From assembly GCF_900129635.1 (NCBI RefSeq), contig NZ_FSRB01000001.1, positions 248,001 through 312,000 on the forward strand: 64,000 nucleotides of DNA, written 5' to 3'. Positions 8,675-18,020 of this stretch are shown here, in pieces. Source of the DNA: Singulisphaera sp. GP187 (GTDB lineage: Bacteria > Planctomycetota > Planctomycetia > Isosphaerales > Isosphaeraceae). A program made the translations under genes and the position numbers. Each line of letters opens with the position of its first letter. Positions within the stretch are counted from its first letter, which is position 1. The notes beneath the pieces were generated by a model that was not told the origin of the DNA, did not search any database, and saw only the letters and a list, made by a program, of their open reading frames with translations.

Positions 8675-9604
8675 ATGACCAAACCAACGGCAAACAACCA
8701 CTCCGTCCTCCTCGTAGGGGGGCCCGACGCGGGAAAGACTAACTTCCTCATCAGGCTCTGGATCGCGCTGCAATCGGGCGAGGGACGCCTCCAATCCGAC
8801 GGGCTCCCTGAGGACATGGAGTATCTCAACGCGGGCGCCCAGACGCTCCTCGGGGGCGAGTTCGCCCCCCGGACCTCTCGGGAAGTCCACACGCGAAACG
8901 TCATCCCTGTCAGGGCCACTTCCAATAGATCGGACTTTCGCGGACAACTTGTCGTGCCGGACAGCTCGGGAGAGGAGTGGATGCTCATCCACCGGAACCG
9001 CGAGTGGTCCGAGCGGTGGGAGGAGGCCATCCCGTCGTTGCTGGGCTGTCTCTTGTTCGTCCGCGCGGGCTCACTCGAGATCCACGCGCCACTCGATTGG
9101 GTCAGCTGCTTCGACTACTTCGGCACGGCCGACAATCTGCCCGATGCCCCGGACTCCGACGGTGAGGAGTTCGCAATGCCGACTCAGGTAGTCCTCATCG
9201 ACTGGCTCCAGTGTCTGAGAGCCGCCGTTTCGGCCCACGGGGGCGGATCGCTCCTAAGGGTTGGGGTCATCGTCTCTGCTTGGGACCGGGTGCCAACGGA
9301 GCAGCAGGGAGAGGCCCCGCAGTCCTACGTTGCGAAAAATTTTCCAATGTTTCATGATTTCATACTTTCCAACCGGGAGAGGTTTGCATTCGAGTGCTTC
9401 GGGGTGAGTATTGTAGGGGGAGACTTCGAGTTTGCACCCGGGTTCCGCGAGAATTACCTCAGGGGCGTGCCAGCTCAGGCTGGGTATGTTGTGCATGCAC
9501 TGGGAGGGGTGCCGACCCGTACGGGTGACCACACTCTTCCCCTGGCCTGGGCGATGGGCCTCGTAACCGAATCGGCCGTAGGTCGTGATGGGGCGGTGCC
9601 GTGA
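8675..9604 (+). CDS. Double-GTPase 1-like GTPase
   Basis: The second GTPase of the operon, 309 residues. The G1 loop is GGPDAGKTNF at residues 14-23, the Walker B-like segment is VVPDSSGEEW and G4 is IVSAWDRV. It lacks the N-terminal cysteine cluster of its partner. It is 4 bases from the previous stop and overlaps the GAP1 start by GTGA, so the two GTPases and GAP1 are translationally coupled. The partners probably form a heterodimer; that is inferred from family context. Confidence 0.75.
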   Translation: MTKPTANNHSVLLVGGPDAGKTNFLIRLWIALQSGEGRLQSDGLPEDMEYLNAGAQTLLGGEFAPRTSREVHTRNVIPVRATSNRSDFRGQLVVPDSSGEEWMLIHRNREWSERWEEAIPSLLGCLLFVRAGSLEIHAPLDWVSCFDYFGTADNLPDAPDSDGEEFAMPTQVVLIDWLQCLRAAVSAHGGGSLLRVGVIVSAWDRVPTEQQGEAPQSYVAKNFPMFHDFILSNRERFAFECFGVSIVGGDFEFAPGFRENYLRGVPAQAGYVVHALGGVPTRTGDHTLPLAWAMGLVTESAVGRDGAVP

Positions 9605-12354
9605 GTACCGTCCTCGTCCACCAATTACTACACGGCTACCGGAAGGGGCACCAACTCCTCGCGGGGAGCGTCCGTCTCTCTAGCGATGCTGAGGATCTTG
9701 CCGCGAGGATAAGCGACCTGTCCGGGGCCTTGCCGCCAGGGACGCCACTCTCGCCTTACCTCACGGCCTACCCCGTCGCGGGGAGCGACTATTACGCGAT
9801 CGCGAGGACACACTTGGACGAGGAGGCTCCGCGGAGCGGCTGCGTCCTGACTCATACGCTTCTTGTCCCCAAAGAGGGGTGGAAGCGATTCCGAAATCTC
9901 AGGGCACTCGGTGCATACCTCCTTCCGTCCCCAACGTCTCGGGACAAGAGCCGATTTAACTCGCCTCTTGAGATTGATCTGAACGAATTCGAGGGGATTG
10001 GTCCCCAGCTGGCTCTCGAGGTTTCGGGCGGAACGGAATTTGTCGCGAAATACTTCGGCGAGGGAAACCGCCCCGTCGCGTGGTTCGACTGCGAGGCACC
10101 GGAAGAGACGCTTTGGGCGGTCCTTTCGTCTCTCTGGCCTTCTCTCAGGCAGCGTTTCTCCGCCTGTACGTTCTGCCTCCAGCCGCGATCCACGGCGGAT
10201 GGTCCCTTTGACCTTATGTTTGCACCGGGATCCTCATATCCTCGCTACCATGGAGTTGCTCGCGAGGGGATTATTCGCCATTTTCAACCGGCGACATCCC
10301 AGGGGACATCCTCCCACGAGCCGTGGATCGAGGAGCTCTCAGCATCGATCTTCGGCGGAGAGGATCCGTCGCTTGCTCGAGAACTCGGCGTCTTCGGTCC
10401 ACAACTCGGGGGCGACCCGACGTTGATCCGCACCCTCTTCCTGCTGCGCGAGCTACGCTCGCGACTCTCGATGTCGCTGACGGCAGGGGTTGGCCTGATG
10501 GACCTACTCGAGACTGTGGCCCCGGGCCCGGGTGATGCCATTGGCTACAAGGAAGAGATCCTCGGCGAGGCACTTGTAGCCTTGGAGGCGGCTCAAGGCC
10601 AAGATGCTCTCCGGAGCCTCTTCCTGATCGGCGAGCGGCTCTCCCATCCCGCCTATGGCTTGGCTGCACACCATGCGGCTCCAAGACTCGCACTTGCTGT
10701 AGCGGCGGGGATCCCAGGCCATGTCCAGGAGGCGGTCTCTGTCCCTTGCAGGTCGCTTGCCTCGCCCCGTGGTATGACGAGACCGCCCTATGTCGATGGC
10801 CTCCTCCGTGGCCTCGAGCGGGTGGCGGAGAAAGCACCGTCCTCGCTGCTCGCCCTTCGCGAGCATCCAGACACCGCGGGGATGGTTGTCTGCCTTAGCC
10901 CTATCGTCGCACGTGGTTACTTAATGGGGGCGAAGCGGTCTGGTCCGGAGGCACTACAGCCGCTCGTCCGCTGGGTTGCGGAGGCCTCGGCATGGGAAGT
11001 TCGGGAGCAATTGAGGGAGCATCTCCTCCCCGAGATCGAGCGCGACGAGCAGGCATCCCTCGCTGAAGAGCTGCTCAGAGACTTGCCACATGGACGGGCC
11101 TACTGGGCGATGGATGTCCTATACCAATCGACCCGCGGGTTCCGCGCAAAGATGGTGCGAGAGGTCGCGTGCGAGGTGCTTGCCGCACGGCATCGGGACG
11201 AGGTCCGGGAGTGGGGCCGGCGTTCGACAGACTGGTCGGACGGATCGGCGGAGGTCGTCGGGGCCACCTTCGAATCTTCCGCGCTCGGTCTCAGGGAATG
11301 TGTTTCCTACTCGCCGAGTGACGATGTCCGTCGTTCTGAGGTGCTCGCCGCCTTCCTTGAACGGTCGGTAGCAAGGCGATTCCCGACTTGGTTGAGGGAA
11401 TACGCACGCCAGAGCGGGGAATTCCTGCTACCGCTTCTCGCCGCTGGCTCACGGATTCCCCCACGCGTCGAGAGATGTATTACGAGGATGCTTGATGAGG
11501 GATTTGAGCTTCCGGTTGCGAGGACACCGGAGCTCCTTCCGGCTCTCGATGGACTCTCGCTTTTCAACTTCTTCCCCCAACTCGCCGACCAGGCTCTCCA
11601 GAGCGCTCTGAAGGATTTTGTTGGGGGAAATATCGATCTTCGCTCGTGCGATGCTTGGATCACAACCACGTGGGGGAGTGAGTGGCTCGATCGAATTCCG
11701 GCGGGCGAGCTTTCGCGGCTCCTCAGGCCCGATGCGAGAGAACTTCCCTCCCGCGAGCGTGCTTGGTCGTGGGTCGCCCAAGCGCCTTCGGTGCTTTACG
11801 GACGAGAGCCGTCCGTCCTCCCGGGACTCATAGAGGGGATCCTCCCTGGGCCTTTCGACGAGATATCGGACGCTATTTGCATTGCCTGGATCGCCGTCCT
11901 CCGACGATCGAAGCATGAAGCGAGCCCCTCCACCCATCTCCAGCTTTGCTTCGACGCAATAGGGTTCTCGTTCGGTCACCTTCGCAGGCCGCTCGGTGCC
12001 GTCGTCGCAGAGGCGTTTCCGACGGTCTATGAGGTCATCTCCACGAGCAGCGGACAGGAGCCCAGCGGGATCTTTCGCTTCTTCCACTGGGATAGGGCGA
12101 AAGAGCTGAGAAAAGCTCTCGTCGCGGCGTTTCTCGATTCTGGTTGGAGGCCGGGCGATCTGGCGATTGCGGCCGGCGGGGAACAGCTCCTGAGGAAGGT
12201 TTTCAAGCGAGTGAGGAAGCGGTGGAAGGGTGACCTTTACATCGAGGCGATGCTCGAGGACCTTGCTTCCAGAGACGAGCCGCGGGCTATTGAATCCCGC
12301 GAGGTCTTACAAAGACTCTATTCGGATCCGGATTTCTACGAACCGTGGGATTGA
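9601..12354 (+). CDS. GTPase-associated protein 1 (GAP1)
   Basis: A 917-residue protein whose N-terminus (VHQLLHGYRKGHQLLAGSV, near residues 5-23) is the signature of the GAP1 N-terminal domain found beside DO-GTPases. A middle domain and a long helical C-terminal region follow, with no catalytic motif and no membrane segment. In this class of system GAP1 is thought to bind the GTPases and sense or relay the trigger. It is the last gene of the operon; 286 bases separate it from the next gene. GTG start, coupled to the GTPase stop. Confidence 0.8.
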   Translation: MSTVLVHQLLHGYRKGHQLLAGSVRLSSDAEDLAARISDLSGALPPGTPLSPYLTAYPVAGSDYYAIARTHLDEEAPRSGCVLTHTLLVPKEGWKRFRNLRALGAYLLPSPTSRDKSRFNSPLEIDLNEFEGIGPQLALEVSGGTEFVAKYFGEGNRPVAWFDCEAPEETLWAVLSSLWPSLRQRFSACTFCLQPRSTADGPFDLMFAPGSSYPRYHGVAREGIIRHFQPATSQGTSSHEPWIEELSASIFGGEDPSLARELGVFGPQLGGDPTLIRTLFLLRELRSRLSMSLTAGVGLMDLLETVAPGPGDAIGYKEEILGEALVALEAAQGQDALRSLFLIGERLSHPAYGLAAHHAAPRLALAVAAGIPGHVQEAVSVPCRSLASPRGMTRPPYVDGLLRGLERVAEKAPSSLLALREHPDTAGMVVCLSPIVARGYLMGAKRSGPEALQPLVRWVAEASAWEVREQLREHLLPEIERDEQASLAEELLRDLPHGRAYWAMDVLYQSTRGFRAKMVREVACEVLAARHRDEVREWGRRSTDWSDGSAEVVGATFESSALGLRECVSYSPSDDVRRSEVLAAFLERSVARRFPTWLREYARQSGEFLLPLLAAGSRIPPRVERCITRMLDEGFELPVARTPELLPALDGLSLFNFFPQLADQALQSALKDFVGGNIDLRSCDAWITTTWGSEWLDRIPAGELSRLLRPDARELPSRERAWSWVAQAPSVLYGREPSVLPGLIEGILPGPFDEISDAICIAWIAVLRRSKHEASPSTHLQLCFDAIGFSFGHLRRPLGAVVAEAFPTVYEVISTSSGQEPSGIFRFFHWDRAKELRKALVAAFLDSGWRPGDLAIAAGGEQLLRKVFKRVRKRWKGDLYIEAMLEDLASRDEPRAIESREVLQRLYSDPDFYEPWD

Positions 12355-12640
12355 GCCGTCCATTGGATCGCGAGGATCACCCGCTCTAGATCGATCGAAG
12401 TATGCTCTCTGCATTACCGCAATCATGGTGAGTAATCCCGAAAACAATTGGTGCCTCCTGACCACACCTGGTCTGCGGAGTCGACCGCCTCACTTGTCCG
12501 GCCTCATCCCTCGCGGTAGGCTCGATCAATCGCGAGCCTTAACCGCGACACAATCCGAACCGGGGATTCGTCCCTGATTCTCAGCGCTCCGTCCGGAGGT
12601 TAAGGCCCGGGCGGAGCGTTCTGGTTTCCAGGATGCGATC

Positions 12641-13837
12641 ATGATCGACGTCACATGTCGATGCGGGAAGCTGCTCAGAGCCAAAAACGAGTCGGCCGGC
12701 AAGTCGGCGAAGTGTCCCAAATGCGGCGAATCAATCGACATCCCGATCCCGCCGATAGTAAGCAATCAGGCGAACCGGATGGACTTGGGGATCGATTTGG
12801 CAGCCCAGCTCCCAGCCGAGCCTCTTTCGCGGCCGTTCTGGAAAGACCCTGTGTTTATCGTAGGGGCGACGGTCCCCGCTGTGGTGTTACTGGCCTTCTT
12901 CGTCTATCTGGCCATCCAGCGTGCGGGGCGCGTGCACAGGGAGCAGATCATATCGATAAAGACGGATGCCGACCGCGATCGTTTGGCCGGAAAAATTAAA
13001 GCAGCGTATGACAAGTATGATCAGGCCATCAGCTTGTTTGAGCCCAAGGATTTGGCAGACGAGACCGTTCGCCCGGCGATTGAAGAAGCGAAAACGCACC
13101 GGCTGAAACTCGAACCCATCGTAACCGCCCAACTCGAACGAGAGCAGAAGGAACGTGAACGTCTCCAAGCGGAGGCGAAAGAGAAAGCCGAAGAAGCCGA
13201 GAGAGTCCAGGCGGCATTGGCACGAGATAAGGAAGAAGCGGAACGATACGCGAAGGTTTCCGCTGACGTAACCGGTGGCGCCTGGATCGTAAACAAGCTT
13301 GGTAAGTCCGACATAATCCGAGGATTGAACGTTTATCTGGTCAAACTCAAAATGCCCCGCGACGAATTATCGCGGCCGATCGAGGCGTTCGAGTTCCTCA
13401 CAAGGGAGCAAGCAAAAAAGATGCAGGACAGCCACACGGCAGCTTTTACCAGGCTCGCAGACCACTTTGCGGAGATGGGGCGACAGCCTTCGACCGACAA
13501 GATCGACATGGCGTACTTTTACACGCTCGCGAGGCAAGCCGCCATCGGGGACGAATCGACCCGGTCCAACAACGGCAAATTCAGGGCGATCACCCAAGAT
13601 GACCCCTGGACGGTCCTGGTCCCAAAAGTTAGTGCGGCGAAGGCAATCTCGAACATCGATGGGAAGTACCAGTTCGAGAACGTACCAGGTGGTCGCTACT
13701 TTATTTACTCGCTCCATGCCACCGAACACGCCCTCGTTGAATGGGTCGTTCCCTTGGAGGTCGCGACCACATCGCCGATAGCGAAGGATTTGTTCAACGA
13801 TAACGCAGTGCTGATCCTCAACAAGGACGGTGACTAG
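12641..13837 (+). CDS. Zinc-ribbon, single-TM, coiled-coil membrane protein
   Basis: Residues 5-31 hold CRCGK and CPKCGE, a zinc ribbon of the type common in planctomycete membrane proteins. A transmembrane helix follows at about residues 73-94 (VGATVPAVVLLAFFVYLAIQ). Next comes a long Glu/Lys/Arg coiled coil (to about residue 205), then a beta-rich C-terminal domain ending VLILNKDGD. AGGA lies 8 bases before the ATG. It follows the GTPase operon after 286 bases, on the same strand. It could be an associated membrane sensor, but there is no coupling to show it. Confidence 0.6.
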   Translation: MIDVTCRCGKLLRAKNESAGKSAKCPKCGESIDIPIPPIVSNQANRMDLGIDLAAQLPAEPLSRPFWKDPVFIVGATVPAVVLLAFFVYLAIQRAGRVHREQIISIKTDADRDRLAGKIKAAYDKYDQAISLFEPKDLADETVRPAIEEAKTHRLKLEPIVTAQLEREQKERERLQAEAKEKAEEAERVQAALARDKEEAERYAKVSADVTGGAWIVNKLGKSDIIRGLNVYLVKLKMPRDELSRPIEAFEFLTREQAKKMQDSHTAAFTRLADHFAEMGRQPSTDKIDMAYFYTLARQAAIGDESTRSNNGKFRAITQDDPWTVLVPKVSAAKAISNIDGKYQFENVPGGRYFIYSLHATEHALVEWVVPLEVATTSPIAKDLFNDNAVLILNKDGD

Positions 13838-14320
13838 GGCATGCCGCGATTGTGAGTGCAGGTTCACGAGGCTCCTAACCGCGTCGACGGTAATCGGCAA
13901 CGGCGCGGCCGCCACTTCCGCATCCCGGGTCATCTTCGGCTTGCGCGGATCGCCGTTCATGGCGACGAGAGAGCACGCATATCGGGTCAACTCGACATGG
14001 GCGATTTGACGCTTCGCGCCCTTGCCAGTGGCGATCATTTTACTGACGCCAGTAAAATGATCGAGAACTGGCGCACGTTGGACACTCGGGCATCGGGGAT
14101 CGACAGAAGCGCAGCTGATGCTCGCCTGCCAACGCTGTTAGAATGCCAAATTAGGGACGGTCGAGTCGACGGATCGAGAGCCCCCCTGTCTTTCGTCTCA
14201 GTAGGCCACGATCGGCCTGGGCACCCCACGGTTGGTCGCGATTGCGTCGGACAGTGCCCGCTCGGGATCCGTGGCGTAGGAAGTGGATGTGGGTGACGGA
14301 GAGCCGGACGGGGCGAGACG
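13838..14320. other. Gap with a long perfect palindrome
   Basis: About 480 bases with no convincing gene. Its main feature is the 14-bp perfect inverted repeat at 14032-14063, described separately. The sequence just before 14321 (GACGGAGAGCC) gives the next gene a plausible ribosome-binding site. Confidence 0.5.
14032..14063. repeat. 14-bp perfect inverted repeat with 4-base loop
   Basis: Arms 14032-14045 and 14050-14063 are perfect complements (CGATCATTTTACTG) around the loop ACGC. A further 6-bp pair, GCCAGT (14024-14029) and ACTGGC (14067-14072), extends the structure beyond a short internal loop. There is no following T-run, so a classical terminator is unlikely in the + direction. A protein-binding site or a cruciform/REP-like element is possible. 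Confidence 0.6.
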
Positions 14321-15349
14321 ATGATCACGGAGAGCATCAAGGGCATGCTCGAAGCATGCGAGACCGGGCACCCGGTTTTTCCACCGTCCGTCCTGTTCAA
14401 CGAGGGCTGGCTGCTGCGCATTGTCCTCGACTGGTTCGAGCACCATGGCGGTGATCGCTATCCGCTCTCGCCGCGACCCGGCGCCCGCTGGTTCTCCGAG
14501 CCCTGGCTCCCCTCGGCCTTCCTCCCACGCTACCGCGGCGATCGCCTGGCCGAGGCGCGTTCGCACGCCGACGGCGTGCTCGGACACTTTTCCATCGGTG
14601 ACCCAGGTACGGCGGGCCTCACGCTCCAGCCCGATGCGACCCAACTCGTCGTCCTCGAGGCCAAGCTCTTCGCCCGCCTCTCCACCGGCGTGAAGAACGC
14701 GCCCTACTTCGATCAGGCGGCTCGTAGCGTGGCCTGCATCGCCGAGGTCCTCCGCCGCGCCGGACGCCAGGCTGAGTCGATGGACGACCTCGCCCTGTTG
14801 ATCCTCGCCCCTCAGGCTCGGGTCGACGATGGTATCTTCGTCTGGGAGGCCGCGCACGAAGCCATCCGCCGTAAGGTCCGCCGACGGGTCGAAGATTACG
14901 CGGGGGAGCGCGACGCCTGGTTCCGCGACTGGTTCGAACCGACCTGGCGGCGGGTCGAGGTTCGCTGCCTCACCTGGGAAGAAATCATCGAGGTGATCGC
15001 GTTCCATCGCCCGGAGGCGGGTCAAGTCATCGACAGCTTCTACGGGAGATGCTTGCACTACAATCGACCACGGTCTCGAGCCGCCTTTCCCGGAAGGCGC
15101 TTCGGCTCGGCCGGCGAACGAGGTGAAGCCGCGGGCATCGATCGCCCTGCGATCCTCAGCAACCCCGTCGCTTCGGGCGAGGAGTTAGAGCGAAAATCAG
15201 GGCCAAGTGGGGAAAGGGTGGAACCCAAGTCAGCCGGAGAAGTGCCCTACGTCACCGAGGGAAGAGACGGTGAGCCTACTTCTGATCTCGATCGGCGAGC
15301 CCCGGTGCCATTAGCGGTCGAAAGAGCCGCTACGGCAAATCGGGGATGA
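14321..15349 (+). CDS. PD-(D/E)XK-like nuclease-fold protein
   Basis: A 342-residue protein. Residues about 100-120 contain LQPDATQLVVLEAKLFARLS, where the Asp and the ExK pair match the core of PD-(D/E)XK nucleases. The N-terminal 220 residues look folded (WLLRIVLDWFEHHGGDRYPL and others) and the last 110 are basic and disordered. The start follows GACGGAGAGCCGGACGGGGCGAGACG. No methyltransferase or helicase partner is adjacent, so this is not an obvious restriction system. It may be an orphan nuclease in the accessory block. The fold is inferred from a short motif. Confidence 0.5.
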   Translation: MITESIKGMLEACETGHPVFPPSVLFNEGWLLRIVLDWFEHHGGDRYPLSPRPGARWFSEPWLPSAFLPRYRGDRLAEARSHADGVLGHFSIGDPGTAGLTLQPDATQLVVLEAKLFARLSTGVKNAPYFDQAARSVACIAEVLRRAGRQAESMDDLALLILAPQARVDDGIFVWEAAHEAIRRKVRRRVEDYAGERDAWFRDWFEPTWRRVEVRCLTWEEIIEVIAFHRPEAGQVIDSFYGRCLHYNRPRSRAAFPGRRFGSAGERGEAAGIDRPAILSNPVASGEELERKSGPSGERVEPKSAGEVPYVTEGRDGEPTSDLDRRAPVPLAVERAATANRG

Positions 15350-15500
15350 CGACAATCCCCTCGGTGGGGTCTTCCACGGCGCGGGGCCTCCCGTCTCGCC
15401 ACTGATGGACGGTCAGGGCGCAGACCACCGCGTGGAACTGGCGCTCCGACGCCCGGTCATGTGTCCGGACATGCCGGCGCTCCTCGGTCCAGAGACCACC

Positions 15501-15866
15501 ATGCGAATCCCTCGCCTCACCACCCAGCGAATGATGATCGGCGTGGCGATCCTGGCGTTGGGATTAGCGGTGGAGCGGCCGATCAACAGGCTCGCGCGGA
15601 TCTCCGGTCTTCGCCGGCATACGGCCTCCCTTCACGCCACTGCCGAGCAATGGTTCCGAAAAGCCTCGGGTGTCACGAGCAAGTCCGCCGCCCAGACGAC
15701 CGCATACGGAGGCGTGCATCTGCTTGAGCCGGAGGCGGAGCGTCAGAGGCGTGCGGCGTGGCAACTCAAGATGGCCGAATACCACGGGGAGCTGAGTCGA
15801 AAATACGAACTCGCCGCATGGTATCCTTGGGCGAAGCTGGCCCCGAATCCGCCCCAGCCCGAGTAA
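15501..15866 (+). CDS. Small membrane-anchored hypothetical protein
   Basis: A 121-residue protein beginning MRIPRLTTQRMMIGVAILAL. This is a basic N-terminus followed by one hydrophobic helix (residues 10-22), a common planctomycete arrangement. A charged helical segment ends in a Pro-rich tail. The ATG at 15501 puts the hydrophobic segment next to the start, unlike the upstream in-frame codon at 15405. Function unknown. Confidence 0.5.
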   Translation: MRIPRLTTQRMMIGVAILALGLAVERPINRLARISGLRRHTASLHATAEQWFRKASGVTSKSAAQTTAYGGVHLLEPEAERQRRAAWQLKMAEYHGELSRKYELAAWYPWAKLAPNPPQPE

Positions 15867-15879
15867 CCCGAGGTTCATC

Positions 15880-16167
15880 GTGCGATACTGGGGGAACGCC
15901 AGTCCCGAGCAGCTCGAGGCATACAAGGCCGTCGTGCTCGCCTTCCTCGCGGAGCGAGGCCCCATCCCCCGCGCTGACATCTGGCAATCGCTCGACGGGC
16001 GGGTGAGCGTCGGGCACGTTGACCGGAGCCTCAAGGCACTCTTGAACGAGGGCAGGATCAGCGTGACCCGAGCACGTTTCACGAAACCCGTGGCTGGCCC
16101 TTGGCCGCCAGGCAAGGTCGTGACGTACACGGCGAGCATCTACTCGGTGGTTCGCCATGACGGATGA
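15880..16167 (+). CDS. Winged-helix-like small protein
   Basis: A 95-residue protein, GTG start, 13 bases after the preceding gene. The order helix (EQLEAYKAVVLAFLAERG), PIPRADIWQSL, VGHVDRSLKALLNEGRI and a beta-hairpin-like end (VVTYTASIYSVV) fits a winged helix-turn-helix. It could be a DNA-binding regulator for this accessory block. No family name can be given. Confidence 0.5.
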   Translation: MRYWGNASPEQLEAYKAVVLAFLAERGPIPRADIWQSLDGRVSVGHVDRSLKALLNEGRISVTRARFTKPVAGPWPPGKVVTYTASIYSVVRHDG

Positions 16168-16329
16168 GGCTGAACCTTTCATACCAGCCGGTCCGTTTTA
16201 AAGCAATAATGGGCCGCGCGACGGCTCGATCCTGGGTGAAGAAGCTCCATTGATGGGGGACTCGACACTCACGGGCAAGTCACCGGCATCGCCTGGCTGG
16301 CGGGATTGATACCAAGTCGCAAGGGGCCG

Positions 16330-16473
16330 GTGCAACTCTTCCGTCTCGAGGTCTGCAAGGTCAAACTCGAGGGGGAATGGGTCTGCCGGAATCGAAAGTT
16401 CATCCGGATTGGCGAAGCCGCGATCACGTACCAGCAATGCGGATCACAATTCGAAACCGCTACGGACAACTGA
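16330..16473 (+). CDS. Possible small protein, 47 aa
   Basis: GTG start preceded by AAGGGG. The product (VQLFRLEVCKVKLEGEWVC and onward) has alternating hydrophobic residues like a beta-rich small domain, with three cysteines. A terminator-like hairpin follows 60 bases later, which supports a transcript here. It may equally be the 3' relic of a longer gene. Confidence 0.3.
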   Translation: MQLFRLEVCKVKLEGEWVCRNRKFIRIGEAAITYQQCGSQFETATDN

Positions 16474-16533
16474 TTCGTAGCGGATGGGATCAGTTTGCCG
16501 GCGTCGGATAAATGATCCCATCCGCTAACGCAG

Positions 16534-16565
16534 AACGCCGCATTTTGGGGTGCGGCGTTGTCTTT
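16534..16565 (+). terminator. Rho-independent terminator
   Basis: The 9-bp stem AACGCCGCA/TGCGGCGTT (16534-16542 with 16551-16559) is followed by GTCTTTTT. It ends any transcript reading from the small frame at 16330. A related hairpin recurs at 18281. Confidence 0.7.
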
Positions 16566-16919
16566 TTCTGCCTTCCGAAAAAATCAACTATCCCAAGAGT
16601 GAGATAATGCAATGTAAAGCATGAATGCTCGTTGCAATAAGAATCGCGGGATGGCTCGAAGTACTCGCAACTTAACCGAAAACGTCTGGTGTTGGGCAGA
16701 TGTGCGAAGCATTCACCTGTTTTGCGGATTTTCACGATTAATTGACTTAAGCTGATTGCAAGCCATTGCTGGATTCGCGATACTTCTGTCGCAATCGGTT
16801 ACAATCCGAGTATTCAGGCAGGCGGGACTGTCTGCGTAGACTGGGGCGACAAGTCTGCACCGTGGCAGGCGCCGCAAGCGAATTCGCGAGTGAGTGCCCC
16901 CACAAGAAGAGGGTGAAGG

Positions 16920-17888
16920 ATGAGCACGATCTTACGACAGCTAGCTTTGGTATCGGAGACGAACAGAGTGAATTTTAAGGAGTTGGCGCGGGTCAGTGCC
17001 GCCCTGCAGAAGCAGGCGACACGGGACCTGGGTCCCATTTGGGAGGTTGAGGCAACAGTCGACGCATTCGACAATTTGGATGACGTGCCGCTAGGTTATT
17101 GGCCGATGATTGTTAAGGACGACATCGGCCTCGATGGGGCAGCAGGCGTCCACCAAGACGACCAGGGGCAACCCTTCGCGCTAATCACAGCCGGTAAAGA
17201 TTGGTCACTCACGGCCAGCCACGAGGCACTTGAGATGCTAGTGGATCCGTTCGGTAATCGGCTGGTTGCGGGCGACTCCCCCGATCCCGACCAGGGTCGT
17301 GTCGAATTCCTGGTCGAAGTTAGCGACCCGAGCGAGGCATCCGAATTCGGCTATCCAGTCAACGGCGTCCTGGTCTCGGACTTCTACACGCCCTCCTACT
17401 TCGACCCGGTTAAGGCTCCTGGCGTGCGGTACTCGTTCACGGGCGCGATTGTGTCGCCGCGTGACGTCCTCCGCGGCGGCTACCTGAGCTGGCATGAACC
17501 GGTTACGGACATTTGGTTTCAGGAGACTTGGTTCGACGGCGACGAGTCCGAGTTCCGCGAACTAGGGCAATTGACCGGCAAGACGCGGTCCTTGCGATCC
17601 CAAGTTGATGAGCTCACAAACAGACTAGCGGGTCCGTCGCTCGCCCGCGGGCAGGCACCCGCCTTGATGGCGGCCAGACCCTCGTCCGTCCTAGTCGCCA
17701 GTGGGAGCAGCGCCAAGGCAAGGCAATGGCGCGATCAGATCGAGGGCTTACTGGCTAAACCTAAGTTGGGGGTTTCCGAGGAAACAGGAAGGTCCGAGGC
17801 GGCACCTCCACGGCGTCGCCAAGCGCCCAACCTCTCGAGTCCATCGTCGTCACCTAACCCCGTAGGTCCACCCCGTCGTCGCCGTTAG
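16920..17888 (+). CDS. Putative zincin-like metallopeptidase
   Basis: A 322-residue protein. The segment SLTASHEALEMLVDP (about residues 96-110) carries a His-Glu pair on a predicted helix, as in zincin metallopeptidases, though the usual second His of HExxH is replaced (HEALE). The N-terminal 220 residues are well folded, including LDDVPLGYWPMIV and GRVEFLVEVSD. After that comes a Ser/Pro/Arg-rich disordered tail ending in PPRRRR. A strong ribosome-binding site (AAGAGGGTGAAGG) precedes the ATG. A small gene (18021) follows on the same strand. Catalysis is not assured, because the third metal ligand is uncertain. Confidence 0.45.
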   Translation: MSTILRQLALVSETNRVNFKELARVSAALQKQATRDLGPIWEVEATVDAFDNLDDVPLGYWPMIVKDDIGLDGAAGVHQDDQGQPFALITAGKDWSLTASHEALEMLVDPFGNRLVAGDSPDPDQGRVEFLVEVSDPSEASEFGYPVNGVLVSDFYTPSYFDPVKAPGVRYSFTGAIVSPRDVLRGGYLSWHEPVTDIWFQETWFDGDESEFRELGQLTGKTRSLRSQVDELTNRLAGPSLARGQAPALMAARPSSVLVASGSSAKARQWRDQIEGLLAKPKLGVSEETGRSEAAPPRRRQAPNLSSPSSSPNPVGPPRRRR

Positions 17889-18020
17889 TCTCCAGTGTTT
17901 TTTCTGCGAGCTAAATGCTCGCAACGTGATGGTTGGGAATTGCCTTTGCGTGTAGAATTCCAATACCTCCTCGGCTCGTTCGGCGAGCCGAGGTCCCGGA
18001 CACTTTTTTGGAGTATGGTC

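Larger units (their letters stand above)
16168..16919. other. Intergenic region with a small frame and a terminator
   Basis: About 750 bases. It holds a 47-codon frame at 16330-16473, a terminator-type hairpin at 16534-16565, and an AT-richer stretch (16565-16900) that presumably carries the promoter of the zincin-like gene. No other gene is supported. Confidence 0.5.
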
